From RZYY01 sp036794825 (GTDB lineage Bacteria; Bacteroidota; Bacteroidia; Bacteroidales; 4484-276), in contig DAIRGA010000014.1 in the NCBI GenBank assembly GCA_036794825.1, forward strand, positions 1-64,000: 64,000 nt of DNA, read 5' to 3'. Positions within the stretch are counted from its first letter, which is position 1; each line of letters opens with the position of its first letter. A program made the translations under genes and the position numbers. Under the pieces are notes generated by a model. The model was not told where the DNA came from. It did not search any database and was given only the letters and a program-made list of their open reading frames with translations. This document shows, in pieces, positions 43,919 to 54,500 of this stretch.

Positions 43919-45049
43919 TTAAACAAATAGTTCGTGTAGATTCCGGTGATGTATCGTTTTCACTTCTTCCACCTGGTAAGATTCCCTGAGCGAAAGAGGC
44001 AATCTTACTGTTTTTCTGGGGCTCCATTTAAATTCAAAAACTTTGATTTTACCACCTTCTTCTTCAAGCAAATCCACCTCAGCTCCATCGTATGTACGCC
44101 AGAAATAGCATGACCTGATTTTCTGCTGATTATGATTGAATTTTAATCTTTCGGCTACACAAAAATTCTCCCATAACGACCCTGTATCCTGCCTGTTAAT
44201 GAGCGGATTATAATTCTGAATGAGCGCGTTACGAATGCCAAGATCCCAGAAATAATACTTCCTGGATTTCTTCAGTTCATTTCTTAAGTTGGAGCTATAG
44301 CTGCTCAGGCTGAAAATCACAAACGTTTTTTCGAGCAGATCAAGGTATTTTTCAACCGTGGGTACAGAAATTCCAACTAGTCCGGCAAGCTCATTTACTG
44401 ACACTATCTGACTGATCTGCAGAGCAAGAGCCTTCAGCAGTTTTCGTAAAACTCCTGAGTTCCTTATCCTGTCGTAGTCCAGCAAATCTTTAAACAGATA
44501 ATCTGATGCCAGGTGTTCGATCTTTAAAATTCTTTCTGCTTCGGGTAGATCAATAATCCCGGGATAGCTTCCGAAAATAAGCATCTGTTCGATATTCTCC
44601 ATCATCCAGATCCAATCTTTCTGTGATAATAACTCATTGACTGACAATGGATAAAGGTTGAATCTTATATTTCTTCCAGTCAACGGTTCACTGATTTTGT
44701 TGGCAAGATCAAAACTACTTGACCCTGAAGCAATTAGTTTGTAATTCATTTCATCATCGTCATAGATCAGCTTTAATAGCCGTCCAATGTTTTCGATGGA
44801 CTGCGCTTCATCCAATGCTACAATCCGGCTGTTGCCAAACATCATTTTAACCGACGACATATTGAGACCTGATAACATTTCTGCCACCGCAGGGCGATCA
44901 CAAGCGATTAACTTCGATTCGGGAATGTCTTTGAGTATTTCCTTCAGCAATGTGGTTTTTCCAACCTGACGTGCTCCATAGAGGATCAGGATTTCCTTCC
45001 TGTTCATCCATTGCAGCATATTTTCTTTTATATCTCTGGTGTAAATCAT
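43919..45049 (-). CDS. AAA-type ATPase with DUF4143 C-terminal domain
   Basis: 376 residues. N-terminal P-loop domain with Walker A GARQVGKTT near residues 25-33 and Walker B IVALDEAQ near 76-83. The DUF4143 C-terminal part contains a wHTH-like segment (VNELAGLVGISVPTVEKYLDLL) and a PD-(D/E)xK-like tail (RTYDGAEVDLLEEEGGKIKVFEFKW). Proteins of this type are abundant and often horizontally mobile in Bacteroidetes and archaea; their role is unknown. Imperfect 32-bp repeats sit directly upstream of its promoter-like box. Confidence 0.88.
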   Translation of the reverse strand: MIYTRDIKENMLQWMNRKEILILYGARQVGKTTLLKEILKDIPESKLIACDRPAVAEMLSGLNMSSVKMMFGNSRIVALDEAQSIENIGRLLKLIYDDDEMNYKLIASGSSSFDLANKISEPLTGRNIRFNLYPLSVNELLSQKDWIWMMENIEQMLIFGSYPGIIDLPEAERILKIEHLASDYLFKDLLDYDRIRNSGVLRKLLKALALQISQIVSVNELAGLVGISVPTVEKYLDLLEKTFVIFSLSSYSSNLRNELKKSRKYYFWDLGIRNALIQNYNPLINRQDTGSLWENFCVAERLKFNHNQQKIRSCYFWRTYDGAEVDLLEEEGGKIKVFEFKWSPRKTVRLPLSLRESYQVEEVKTIHHRNLHELFV

Positions 45050-45064
45050 TCACTAAATTTTTGC

Positions 45065-45072
45065 CAAAAGTA
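45065..45072 (-). promoter_or_regulatory. -7-like box (TACTTTTG) for the DUF4143 ATPase
   Basis: Minus-strand match to TAnnTTTG 15 bases before the ATG, with the 32-bp direct repeats starting about a dozen bases further upstream. No -33 TTTG. Confidence 0.4.
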
Positions 45073-45083
45073 AAATATTTGCC

Positions 45084-45147
45084 TAATTTTGAAATCGTAT
45101 TTTAATATTTAGGCTTAATTTTGAAATCATATTTTAGTATTTCAGCC
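45084..45147. repeat. Two imperfect 32-bp direct repeats upstream of the DUF4143 ATPase
   Basis: Units 45084-45115 and 45116-45147 agree at 27 of 32 positions (each begins TAATTTTGAAATC), and a partial third copy of the unit end (AAAATATTTGCC) precedes them at about 45072-45083. They abut a promoter-like box, as operator or iteron-like repeats do. Confidence 0.7.
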
Positions 45148-45179
45148 TTTTTCGTTTTATTGAATTTACTGAACGCACA

Positions 45180-45923
45180 TCATTTTACAGGTCTAAGCGG
45201 ATGGAATCGCTCTTTAATCAGCTTTTCCATATCCTGAAAATGCTCCTTTTCGATCGCAAAAAGGGTAATTTCGATCACCTGGCCACCATTTACAGATTCG
45301 GCAACCGGCCTTATCTGTGGTTCTTTTTTCAGCGATGTCCAGGGCAATGTAAGAATAAAGCCTCTGATGGATTCGGTGGTTTCGCGCGTTGTGCCGGTTA
45401 ACACTGCATCAAACTGAAAAGTATACCTGTGAATGGATTCGGCAGGTTGTGACTTGATAATTACCTTTCCAAAAAGAAAACTGTAAGGTAAAAAGAGTGT
45501 TTCGCCCGAATCGGTTTCGAGCAGCAGGCTGGTGTGACCGAACCGGATGATTTTTCCGGAATAATCATCCACTCTGATTACCTCATTCACCGAAAGTTTG
45601 TGTCCTGCCTTCAGGAAAGCGCCGGCAATCATGTCTTTCAGCCCGATCCAGCTCATGTAGGCTGTGATAAGGAACAGCAGCAGGAAAAGCGCATAGGCAT
45701 AGGGCTGGTTGGAGGAATAGAGGAACTGCACCGACCAGATCATAAACACGATCCAGATGAGTAGCTCAACCAGCGATTTGTAGCGTAGTGCAATTTTGCG
45801 GCGCTCGGCATTGGGTACCATCAAAGGAAATATCCAGGTAACCAGGCGCAGGGCAAAAAACAAAGCCAGCGCCAGTATCAGCAGGGTATATGCTCCAAGA
45901 TTTGAGAAACTGAAATTTGCCAT
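45180..45923 (-). CDS. MscS-family mechanosensitive channel-like protein
   Basis: 247 residues with three to four N-terminal membrane helices (about 8-35, 48-68 and 75-100) and an MscS-type beta domain (GHKLSVNEVIRVDDYSGKIIRFGHTSLLLET, split here by eye into GHKLSVNEVIRVDDYSG and the following strand; then GETLFLPYSFLFGKVI). MscS channels open under membrane tension and release solutes. The pore helix lacks the classical Gly/Ala pattern, so gating is uncertain. It starts 11 bases after the stop of the SLC12-ATPase fusion gene on the same strand, so a joint osmotic function is likely. Confidence 0.8.
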   Translation of the reverse strand: MANFSFSNLGAYTLLILALALFFALRLVTWIFPLMVPNAERRKIALRYKSLVELLIWIVFMIWSVQFLYSSNQPYAYALFLLLFLITAYMSWIGLKDMIAGAFLKAGHKLSVNEVIRVDDYSGKIIRFGHTSLLLETDSGETLFLPYSFLFGKVIIKSQPAESIHRYTFQFDAVLTGTTRETTESIRGFILTLPWTSLKKEPQIRPVAESVNGGQVIEITLFAIEKEHFQDMEKLIKERFHPLRPVK

Positions 45924-45933
45924 ATTTCGCTGT

Positions 45934-48900
45934 TTATAACATTCCTTTTTCGATAAGTTTTCGCTGCACGAAGGGGTAAAAAGTCATATTTACTTCATAA
46001 ACTCCGGGATTTTTTTCGGCGATAATCCCGGATCGGAGAAGCACATCAATGGTTTCCTTGATTTCGTGGTTGCTGTCGAGGCAGATGCGGGCCAGTTTCT
46101 GCAGGTTGGCGCGTTTGTGCAGCATCAGTTGGATAAGAATAAGGTACCAGCCGGGTTTAAGATTATCGAGCACAGCAGCATCCGGATTCTGCGGTGTACG
46201 AAGGTAGATCACATCTTCGCTCACATCGGCAATATTGGCCAGCCAGGCGTGCAAAGCCACACCTACATTTCCGCCGGAAAGTGCAGCAAATTTTGCAAAA
46301 ATCCTTGCATAATCCCACGATCTGAGGTTTTCGCGCAACCCGCCATACATCCTTAATTTCAGGGTAGTTGAATTGTGGCGCTTCAGGATGATCTCTTCCA
46401 GTTCGCCTGCTGTGAAGGGTCGCAATTCGATAAGGCTGAGGAAGTAATTTTCGATGGGGTACATCCGGCGCATCAGCTCGTAGCTGAAGCGGTTGAGATT
46501 GATTACAAAGAGGCAGCGATGGCTGTACTTGTCAATCAGTTCGATGAGCTGCTTTACCACGGCAAAACCCTCTTCGGTCTGCTCCCACCAAAGGGCAAGG
46601 TCATCCACTATGAGTACGCTTTTGTGAGGTATCGAATTGAATATTTTATAAAAGGAGCCTGATACTTCAAGGGCACTTTCGAGCGATTTTTTGAATAGAT
46701 TTACATCGGTGGAGCCGGCATAAGGAGGAGTCAGGATGAAGGTGCTGGCGTCAGGGTAAAATTTATTGATAAAGTGCTGGGAGAAAAATGTTTTGCCCGA
46801 GAAATGATCCCCAACTACCATTACTCCGCCATTAATCCCTGAGCGATAGCGTTTTACGGCACGTTCTGCTTCTGTCATCTCTTTTTCTCTTCCCGTCCAA
46901 AGCTCGTTAAGGTAGTATTGTTTTCTAACAAAAAGTTGCTTGTAGAAGTAGGGAATCTTTTTATCAACATCAGCACTGATCGAAACCTGGTCAAGAATCT
47001 CCAGGGCATCGTTGATCCTGAATCGGTTTCTGCCAAATTCGTTGCGCAGGCGGTGCTTAAAAATTGCACCGATGCTCTGACTGTACCAATACTGGTTAAC
47101 CTGCTTCTGGACGAACCTGGTTGCCGACTGCTTCATATTTCTCATCAGGTTGGTCTGTTTTCTTATTTCCCGTTGACGGATCTTGGTGCGCATCAGGCCG
47201 GCATTATCAATGAAAGTGTAGAGCGTAAGTTTATCCTCGATGGAATGAAAGCGCTCCCTGAAAACGAGAACGATGTTATTCTTCAATTGCCTGGCCCGCT
47301 CCATCTCGTTATCAATCAAGGCAATATGCTCTATGATTAGCGTAAGTTTTTCTTCTGGCGCAGGATATTTAACCGATTTTCCATCCGACTCCGGGTTAAG
47401 TCTGAAATCGAGGTTCCGGGATATCTCGTTGGTAGTGGTTTTGATGTGCATCAGCTTTTCAGAAACTTTACTGATGGATTCCTGAACTGTATCCGCAAAT
47501 TCGCTTTGCAAAAAGTAATCGAGCATGCGCGAAACATAGATCGTTTGCGTGCTCACATTCCTGAATTGCACCTCATCGAAATTCCTGAGCGATTGAGCAT
47601 CAATGATTTCGACCTTATCCGGCAACATTTTACTGGCCTCTTTAATTTTGTTGAAAGTATTTTGAATCAGTTGATTGAAAAGCTCCTGGATCATCATACT
47701 GTGCTCAAGTTCAGGGATGTTGATCAGGTTAAACTCCAGTTTGGGATTGGCAGTAAGTTTTTTGAGATAGTCCTCCAGGTACTTCTTAATATCTTTCTGA
47801 CGCTGAATGATTTGCTCCTCAAAAACCTGCTCAATGTCGTTCTCAGCCTCGATAAAAGATGTTCTGAATTTGGTGAGGAGAGAGAACAAATTAAGCTCAA
47901 GCAGCAGGTAATCTGCAATCAGCTTTTGATTGTTTTTCGATTGTGCCGGCAATTCATCAATCATTCTCCTGAAGGCCATTCCCTGGGTTTGGTGTAAGCG
48001 TTTCCTCAGGTAGTAATTGGGTTTAAAAGTGGTCAGCTCTGCCGTTAAATCCGTGCTTATGCTCACCGAACCATCTTCGATGACCTTTGAGAATTCGGCC
48101 AGGTTTTCGTTGTTGATCTTCAGCAGCAGGGACATCCTTCCGGCCATCTCCGATTTTTTCTCATTAATCAACTGCTCAACGGATTTCTCCTCTGATGGTA
48201 CATTAACGGAAAGAATCCCGTAAATATCACTGAAGATGGATTTTATCATCAGCAGCATGTGCGAAGAAATGTTACCCCAGGTTTTCATCATGTTGAGGTG
48301 CATGGCAATGATCCGCTGGCGGGAAAATTCTTCGAGAATGTTGCGGAAAGCAAGGTTGTATCCCGGCTGTTTTTTTGAGGAAAAGCTGTTGAAAAATCTG
48401 ATTTTATTCTTAATCAGTTTTTCCCCGAAAGCATCGCCGGCAGTGGTTCTCAGATCCCAATTACTCAACGTTATCCTGATGAAGGGCGACGCCAGCACGA
48501 CCACCTTGCTGACTTCTTCTCTGTAGCTTTTTATGCTTTCGAAGAGCGATTTCTCCATTTCGCTGAGGGTTTCATCTCTATAGTCGCTGAGCAGCCTTCG
48601 CAGCCTGAACCACAGATTGGCATTGTACTTCGAAATGATAATATTGATGTTTTCTCCTCGTTCGGCATTCAGCTTTTTAAGCAATCCTGAGAAATGTTTC
48701 TCAACAGCTTTGGTCACATCCTCAACAAGCGAATTTTGCTGCTCGGCAAGCAGTGCAAAATATTCAGCCTGCTGGCGGTGTGCAATGGCGGTAAGCTTTT
48801 CCTGAAGCGATCCCAACTCCAGTGAGAGTTCTACTTTCCCGGGAATTTCGGGCAGCGGCGCTTTGGGTGGTTCTGGCTGGAGATGTTCTTTTGTTGGAGC

Positions 48901-51129
48901 GGTAATTTCGCCCTGGCTGATCTGGATGTTTTTAGCCCCAATGTTAAGCTCCTTGAAGGTTGTGGATGCTTTTACCAGAATCACCGTGCCGATATCCTGG
49001 CAAAGTTTATTGGTTTCGTCAACAAACTCTTTTTCCTTACCATGCATAACATTTGGAAGCCCAAGAAGGATGAGGTCGGAGCGGACTGATTCCAGCTGAA
49101 CAATGTCATAGAACGATCGTTTTTCGACCTGGTTGTTGATGATTTTTATTTCGGCCTTTATCCTCATGTTGTCGAGGATATCTTTGGTTTTCCAATAGAT
49201 GATGTGCCTTTGGTCGTTTACCGGGTTAACAATGAGAATCCTTGCTTTGGCCTTACTCCATTTGTCGGACATCCACAGGAACTTGAGCAGCAGGAGCCCC
49301 AGATTTCCATTGTGCTCGGTGGTTCGCCACCAGATGTCTATCTGGCGGTAATTTCCAAATCCCACCCGCTTGTCATAATCCATGAGCAGAATATTGAGGT
49401 CGAGGGCAGAAATGTAGTTGATGGTTTCGATGAATTTTTCGGGTTCCTGGCTCTGGCGTCCCCAGCCGAGCATCACGGTATTTGGTTCTATTCCCGAGAA
49501 TCCGTAAATACTCGAAATTGTCCGGATTCCTTCGTAAATATCGCTGCAGTAATGCTTGCGTGAAAAAAATCCTTTAATGGTATCGCTGCCGTTGAAAGGT
49601 AGAATCTGCTTATGTCGCGGAACTATCGGGTCATTATTGCCGGTTTGGATCAGGTCGAAATTTGAAAGAAGTCCCTGGTTACCGATCAGATGTTTTCCGA
49701 ACTCGATCAGGTGCGGCCTGACTTCGGAGCGCCCGCTGAAAAGGATGATGTTGGGGTGCCAGTTACGTTCCTCAATGCCTTTTCGGGCTATCTGAATCAG
49801 CGACGACCTTACGATCGACGACCATACACTTTGCCATACATCGCCGTAATCGAGCCGGAGGTCTTTTTTGGAAAGGAAAAAATAGAGCAGAAACATCAGC
49901 ACTACCGCGATGGTCATGGCCAGCGCATCCAGTTTGAACATCACCGCAAAGCAAGCCACAAATCCCAGAACCCCGACCCATCTCGGTATTTTGAAACTTG
50001 GACGAAAATCAGGACTGGCCCAGCTCTCCAGCACATAGCTCAGGTTGATAAACCCGTAGGCCAGCATATAAAACATAGAAGCAATGCGCGCTACCACGTT
50101 CAGATCGCCGATCAGAATCGCCATTTGGGCAATGGCAAAGGTGAGCAACAGGGCGTTTCGGGGTTCATTATTGATACCTTTTCCCCTTCCAAAAATCCTG
50201 GGCATCAGTTTGTCGTTTGCCACTGCCTGCATTACCCGTGGCGCACCCATGATTGCTCCCAGACCGGACGATAACGTGGCCCCCCAAACCCCGGCTATTA
50301 CCAGCGGTGACCATAGCGCGATTTTGGTAAGAAAATTATAATCCTCAACCAGCATCTGCCGGTCAACCATGTAGGCAAATAAAATGGCAAGTATCAGATA
50401 AATGGCGAGGCTCACAAGAATGGCATACATGGTTCCGCGAGGGATGGCAGTTTTCGGATCTTTTAAATCGCCCGACATTGCCACACCAACGGTAAATCCG
50501 GTGGCTGCTGGAAAAAAGATGGCAAAAATGGTCTCGAACGGCAGTCCATCCGGTCTTTTGAGCATCGCTACCTCCGCAGGACGGATATCTATATTCATTA
50601 TCAAACCCACAACAATGGCCAGGAGAGATAAGATAATGGCAGTGAGGATGATAAACTGTGATTTGACCGCCAGAGAAGTACTGATAAATGCAATGATGAC
50701 GAGCACGAGAATTGCGGCCGTACCCACAATCCGAATGTCGTTGATGGTCGTACCCAGCCCGAAAAGATTTCTGATTTCCTCCACTCCGGTGAAGTTTTCG
50801 GCAAAACCAATCAGGTGCAGGGCAATGTTGAGCGACATTGCAATGAAAATGGTTATGCCGATAGCGCCGCCCATCGGAAGCCCAAGGCTGCGCGAAAGCA
50901 TGTAATAAATACCCCCGGTTTTGATTTTTTTGTCGGTAGCAATAGATGAAATGCTCAATCCGGTCGGAATCGAAATTACATGAGCCAGTAATATGATTGC
51001 CAGAGCGTTGATTAAGCCGGCCTCGCCAACAACCCATCCCAGCCGAAGGTACATGATGACCCCGACAATGGATAAAAACGACGGTGTAAATACGCCGGCA
51101 AAAGTCCCGAATTTCTTGGCCTGCGACAT
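45934..51129 (-). CDS. SLC12-type cation-chloride cotransporter fused to a C-terminal P-loop ATPase
   Basis: One uninterrupted frame of 1,731 residues. Residues 1-420 form a 12-helix cation-chloride cotransporter core with SLC12 hallmarks: TFAGVFTPSFLSIVGVIMYL at the first helix, and FPAATGFTVGVAMSGDLKDP then AIPRGT at about 206-232. Residues 430-740 match the cytosolic SLC12 tail (IILFSGRSEVRPHLIEFGKH, TVMLGWGRQS). A Pro-rich linker (745-765) leads to about 600 residues of charged helices. A P-loop ATPase follows with Walker A GDHFSGKT at 1440-1447 and Walker B SVLIVDDLALWW, a sensor-like LFVINLNRFS, and a winged-helix-like end. It probably couples Na/K/Cl transport to a nucleotide-driven switch. 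The parts are clear; the coupling is inference. MscS follows downstream. Confidence 0.88.
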   Translation of the reverse strand: MSQAKKFGTFAGVFTPSFLSIVGVIMYLRLGWVVGEAGLINALAIILLAHVISIPTGLSISSIATDKKIKTGGIYYMLSRSLGLPMGGAIGITIFIAMSLNIALHLIGFAENFTGVEEIRNLFGLGTTINDIRIVGTAAILVLVIIAFISTSLAVKSQFIILTAIILSLLAIVVGLIMNIDIRPAEVAMLKRPDGLPFETIFAIFFPAATGFTVGVAMSGDLKDPKTAIPRGTMYAILVSLAIYLILAILFAYMVDRQMLVEDYNFLTKIALWSPLVIAGVWGATLSSGLGAIMGAPRVMQAVANDKLMPRIFGRGKGINNEPRNALLLTFAIAQMAILIGDLNVVARIASMFYMLAYGFINLSYVLESWASPDFRPSFKIPRWVGVLGFVACFAVMFKLDALAMTIAVVLMFLLYFFLSKKDLRLDYGDVWQSVWSSIVRSSLIQIARKGIEERNWHPNIILFSGRSEVRPHLIEFGKHLIGNQGLLSNFDLIQTGNNDPIVPRHKQILPFNGSDTIKGFFSRKHYCSDIYEGIRTISSIYGFSGIEPNTVMLGWGRQSQEPEKFIETINYISALDLNILLMDYDKRVGFGNYRQIDIWWRTTEHNGNLGLLLLKFLWMSDKWSKAKARILIVNPVNDQRHIIYWKTKDILDNMRIKAEIKIINNQVEKRSFYDIVQLESVRSDLILLGLPNVMHGKEKEFVDETNKLCQDIGTVILVKASTTFKELNIGAKNIQISQGEITAPTKEHLQPEPPKAPLPEIPGKVELSLELGSLQEKLTAIAHRQQAEYFALLAEQQNSLVEDVTKAVEKHFSGLLKKLNAERGENINIIISKYNANLWFRLRRLLSDYRDETLSEMEKSLFESIKSYREEVSKVVVLASPFIRITLSNWDLRTTAGDAFGEKLIKNKIRFFNSFSSKKQPGYNLAFRNILEEFSRQRIIAMHLNMMKTWGNISSHMLLMIKSIFSDIYGILSVNVPSEEKSVEQLINEKKSEMAGRMSLLLKINNENLAEFSKVIEDGSVSISTDLTAELTTFKPNYYLRKRLHQTQGMAFRRMIDELPAQSKNNQKLIADYLLLELNLFSLLTKFRTSFIEAENDIEQVFEEQIIQRQKDIKKYLEDYLKKLTANPKLEFNLINIPELEHSMMIQELFNQLIQNTFNKIKEASKMLPDKVEIIDAQSLRNFDEVQFRNVSTQTIYVSRMLDYFLQSEFADTVQESISKVSEKLMHIKTTTNEISRNLDFRLNPESDGKSVKYPAPEEKLTLIIEHIALIDNEMERARQLKNNIVLVFRERFHSIEDKLTLYTFIDNAGLMRTKIRQREIRKQTNLMRNMKQSATRFVQKQVNQYWYSQSIGAIFKHRLRNEFGRNRFRINDALEILDQVSISADVDKKIPYFYKQLFVRKQYYLNELWTGREKEMTEAERAVKRYRSGINGGVMVVGDHFSGKTFFSQHFINKFYPDASTFILTPPYAGSTDVNLFKKSLESALEVSGSFYKIFNSIPHKSVLIVDDLALWWEQTEEGFAVVKQLIELIDKYSHRCLFVINLNRFSYELMRRMYPIENYFLSLIELRPFTAGELEEIILKRHNSTTLKLRMYGGLRENLRSWDYARIFAKFAALSGGNVGVALHAWLANIADVSEDVIYLRTPQNPDAAVLDNLKPGWYLILIQLMLHKRANLQKLARICLDSNHEIKETIDVLLRSGIIAEKNPGVYEVNMTFYPFVQRKLIEKGML

Positions 51130-51185
51130 AGGAAAAAGTGTTTTGTTTGTAAAAGTAGAAATTTAAATCATTTCCGAATGTAATT

Positions 51186-51220
51186 TTTCAGCCTGGGCTG
51201 AAATGGGAGGAAGTTCAGCC
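51186..51220. repeat. Nested inverted repeats upstream of the SLC12-ATPase gene
   Basis: Three related arms: TTTCAGCC (51186-51193), GGCTGAAA (51196-51203) and TTCAGCC (51214-51220). The middle arm can pair with either neighbour, so two mutually exclusive hairpins or two operator dyads are possible. They lie about 57-91 bases before the start codon on the minus strand. A degenerate -7 (TACTTTTA at 51150-51157, minus) is between them and the gene. Confidence 0.5.
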
Positions 51221-51581
51221 AATTGGTTTATTAATTCTCAGCTAAAGGTTCATTCAATTAAACGCGCCCTTAACAAATCCGGCATTAGTGGGTAAGTGGA
51301 AGATGGATTCCAACAGCCGAAGGTTGCCATTTGCCCGTAGGTTTGATTTTGTTGCTGACAATTTCAGGGGCAGATTTACAAGATACTTCATTTCTTGGAA
51401 AAAATTCAGTCCTTTGTACCAATTCCAATTTTCACCAGGCAACCCTGAGAAAATTGTAACTCTTTACTTTCCAGCGCCGAAGATTACATAAAAAAATAAT
51501 TATCCACCAAGTTCAGAACCTAGGAATAATCTCTGCCTAGCAAATGTCAAATGATACTCGAAAACTTAACCCATTACTCGA
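51221..51581. other. Intergenic stretch without a supported gene
   Basis: About 360 bases between the SLC12-ATPase gene and the CotH gene (divergent). A 67-codon frame (51288-51491, plus) and a 62-codon frame on the other strand are open but show no family features, start context or codon pattern I can defend. No TAnnTTTG box precedes the CotH start. I see no tRNA or repeat here. Confidence 0.5.
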
Positions 51582-54500
51582 ATGAAACAATTTCTCACTG
51601 CCATTGCTGCCATACTGCTATGGACGCTCACTAGCCCAGCACAGAATCTCCCTCAGATGTTTCACTTCAGCGACGACAGCCTCAGGCTCGTAAGAGGCGG
51701 CGTTGCATCCACAGGCCTTTATGATGAAAATGTAATTGATACCGTATGGCTCTACTTCGATCAGCCTAACTACTGGCAACTGCTGGTGGCCAACTACTCC
51801 GGGAAAATCAACATACCGGCCACACTTGTCTATAAAGGAACCACTTACGATAGCGTTGGTGTAAGATTCAGAGGACAAACATCCTACCAGTTCATTCAGG
51901 CTTCGCAGAAAAAGTCGTTTAATGTTACCCTCGACTGGGTGCATGAAGACCAGGAAATTGATGGTTATGAAACCCTCAACCTGATCAATGGATATGAAGA
52001 TCCGTCATTTTTGCGGGAGGTAATCTATCAGAAATGCAGCCGCAACCACATTGCCAGCGCTAAGGGAAATCATGTTCAACTTTACCTGAACGACCAGAAC
52101 TGGGGCATTTACATCAATGTTCAGCAACTCGACCGGCAACATGCCAAAGAGTGGTTTGTTGACCGCGATGCAACACGCTGGAGAGCCGAGAAAACAGGTG
52201 GCGGCGGCGGTGGTGGTTTTGGTGCGGGTTATTGTTCGCTCAACTGGCTGGGTTGGGACACTACCACTTACAAGAGTTACTATGTGATGAAAAAATCCTA
52301 TAAGCCAAATCCCTGGCAGGATCTGGTAAACACATGCTTTGTTCTCAATAACACGCCGTCCAATTTGCTGATGGATTCGCTGGCCAGCACTATGGATGTG
52401 GATGGTACGCTGTGGTTTCTGGCTCATGAAATTCTCTTTACCGACGACGACAGTTACGTGAATAAAGGCGGCATGGATTATTACCTCTATTACGACATCG
52501 GCACAAACCGGATGATCCCGATTGAATATGACGCCAATAGCAGCCTAAGTATTCAGAAAGCAACGCAATGGACTCCATTTTACCGCGAAACGAATAACGA
52601 TTACCCGCTGATGAATAAGCTGATGGCCGTGCCGGAAATTCGTCAGCGCTATCTGGCTCATGTCAGAACAATAATGAATGAATCTTTCGACCTTACCGAA
52701 ATTAATGCATTGATTGATGCATGGTCGGCAAGGATCAGTGCCAATGTGCAGAATGACCCTAAAAAGCTCTATACTTTTAACCAGTTCCAGCAGGAAATTC
52801 CCAAACTAAAACAGTTTTTCTCCACCCGGCGAAACTATATCCTGAACAACACCGAGGTTAACCGAACCGGACCTTCTATTACCAATGTAGTTTACAGTGT
52901 TGACGGTCAGCCTTTTGTAAAACCCAATCCGGAACAGTCTGTTGATGTTACCGCTTCGGTTTCGGCTGCACAGGGTGTTTTCAGGGTAAATCTTTACTAT
53001 GGAACTGGTTATATGGGAAAATTCAACCGTCTGCAAATGTTTGACGATGGAAATCACAACGATGGCGCTGCAGGAGATGGCACTTTCGGTGCTCAGATTC
53101 CTGCCCATCCATCCAATGAGTGGGTAAGATTTTATATCGAAGGCCTGGCCAACGATACCTGGAAGACTGCCAAATACGAACCCGAAGGCGCCGACCATGA
53201 CATTTATATTTATCAGGTTATACCCGGACAGATCCTCGATAGTCCGGTAAGAATCAACGAACTGATGTCGGATAACGCAACTGCCGTTCCCGATCCGGCA
53301 GGGGAGTTTGACGACTGGATTGAGCTGTACAATAATTCAGCGGAACCCATAAACCTGAGCGGCTATTATCTCTCCGACAAAGAAGATCAGCTTAACCTTT
53401 GGCAATTTCCTCAGGGAACCATCATTGATGCAAATGGCTACCTTATCGTCTGGTGCGACAGCGATATTTCCCAACCAGGCCTGCATGCCAGTTTCGCTCT
53501 TTCCAAAAACGGAGAAGAGGTTTATCTTTCTACACCGGCACTTATGATTGCAGATGAGGTGGAATTTGGCGCTTCCGATCCCGATATGGCCTACGCCCGC
53601 ATACCCAATGGAACCGGAAATTTCGTCTGGCAGCAGCATACATTTAACGGGCCAAATGATCCATCGTTTGTATGCAGCGTGGTTATCAATGAGCTGATGC
53701 CGCAAAATAACGTTTCGGTGCAGGACCCTGCCGGTGAATATGATGAATGGATTGAGCTGTACAATATTTCACCTGACACCTGTGATCTCAGCGGTTATTA
53801 TCTCTCCGATAATGCAGGTCAGTTGAATAAATGGCAATTCCCTTCAGGAACCACCATTGCAGGCTATGGTTATCTGATAATTTGGTGCGATCAGGATGCC
53901 GGGCAGCAGGGACTTCACGCCAACTTTTTGCTCAACAGCAATGGAGGGAACCTCTATCTATCCTCACCAACACTTCAATCAACCGACCTGGTGGCTTATG
54001 GAAGCAGCAATCCTGATATAGCTTATGCCAGGGTACCCAACGGCACTGGAGATTTTACCTGGCAACAACACACCTTCAACGAACATAACGGGCCATTTTT
54101 CGACTGCCAGGTGGTTATCAATGAGCTAATGTCTGATAATATTTCAGCAGTACTTGACCCCGACGGGGAATATGATGACTGGGTGGAGTTATTCAATAAT
54201 TCCACAACACCATTTGATCTCAGCGGATTTTTCCTTTCTGATAAAGGTAACGAGCTAAACCGTTGGGAGTTTCCGGCGGGTACAATCATTGACGGGTTGG
54301 GATATCTGATCGTTTGGTGCGACAGCGACATCACACAAACCGGCCTGCATGCTAATTTCTCATTGTCAAAGGATGGCGAAAGCGTATACCTCACCTCTCC
54401 TTACATCCAGATTCTTGACGAAGTAACATTCGGCGCTGGAGCAACCGATATGGCCTTTGCCCGCATGCCCAACGGAACGGGTGATTTTATTTGGCAGGAA

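Noticed and set aside
51288..51491. 67-codon frame in the gap before the CotH gene
   Set aside because: No start context, no hydrophobic or domain pattern, and an equally long frame exists on the opposite strand.
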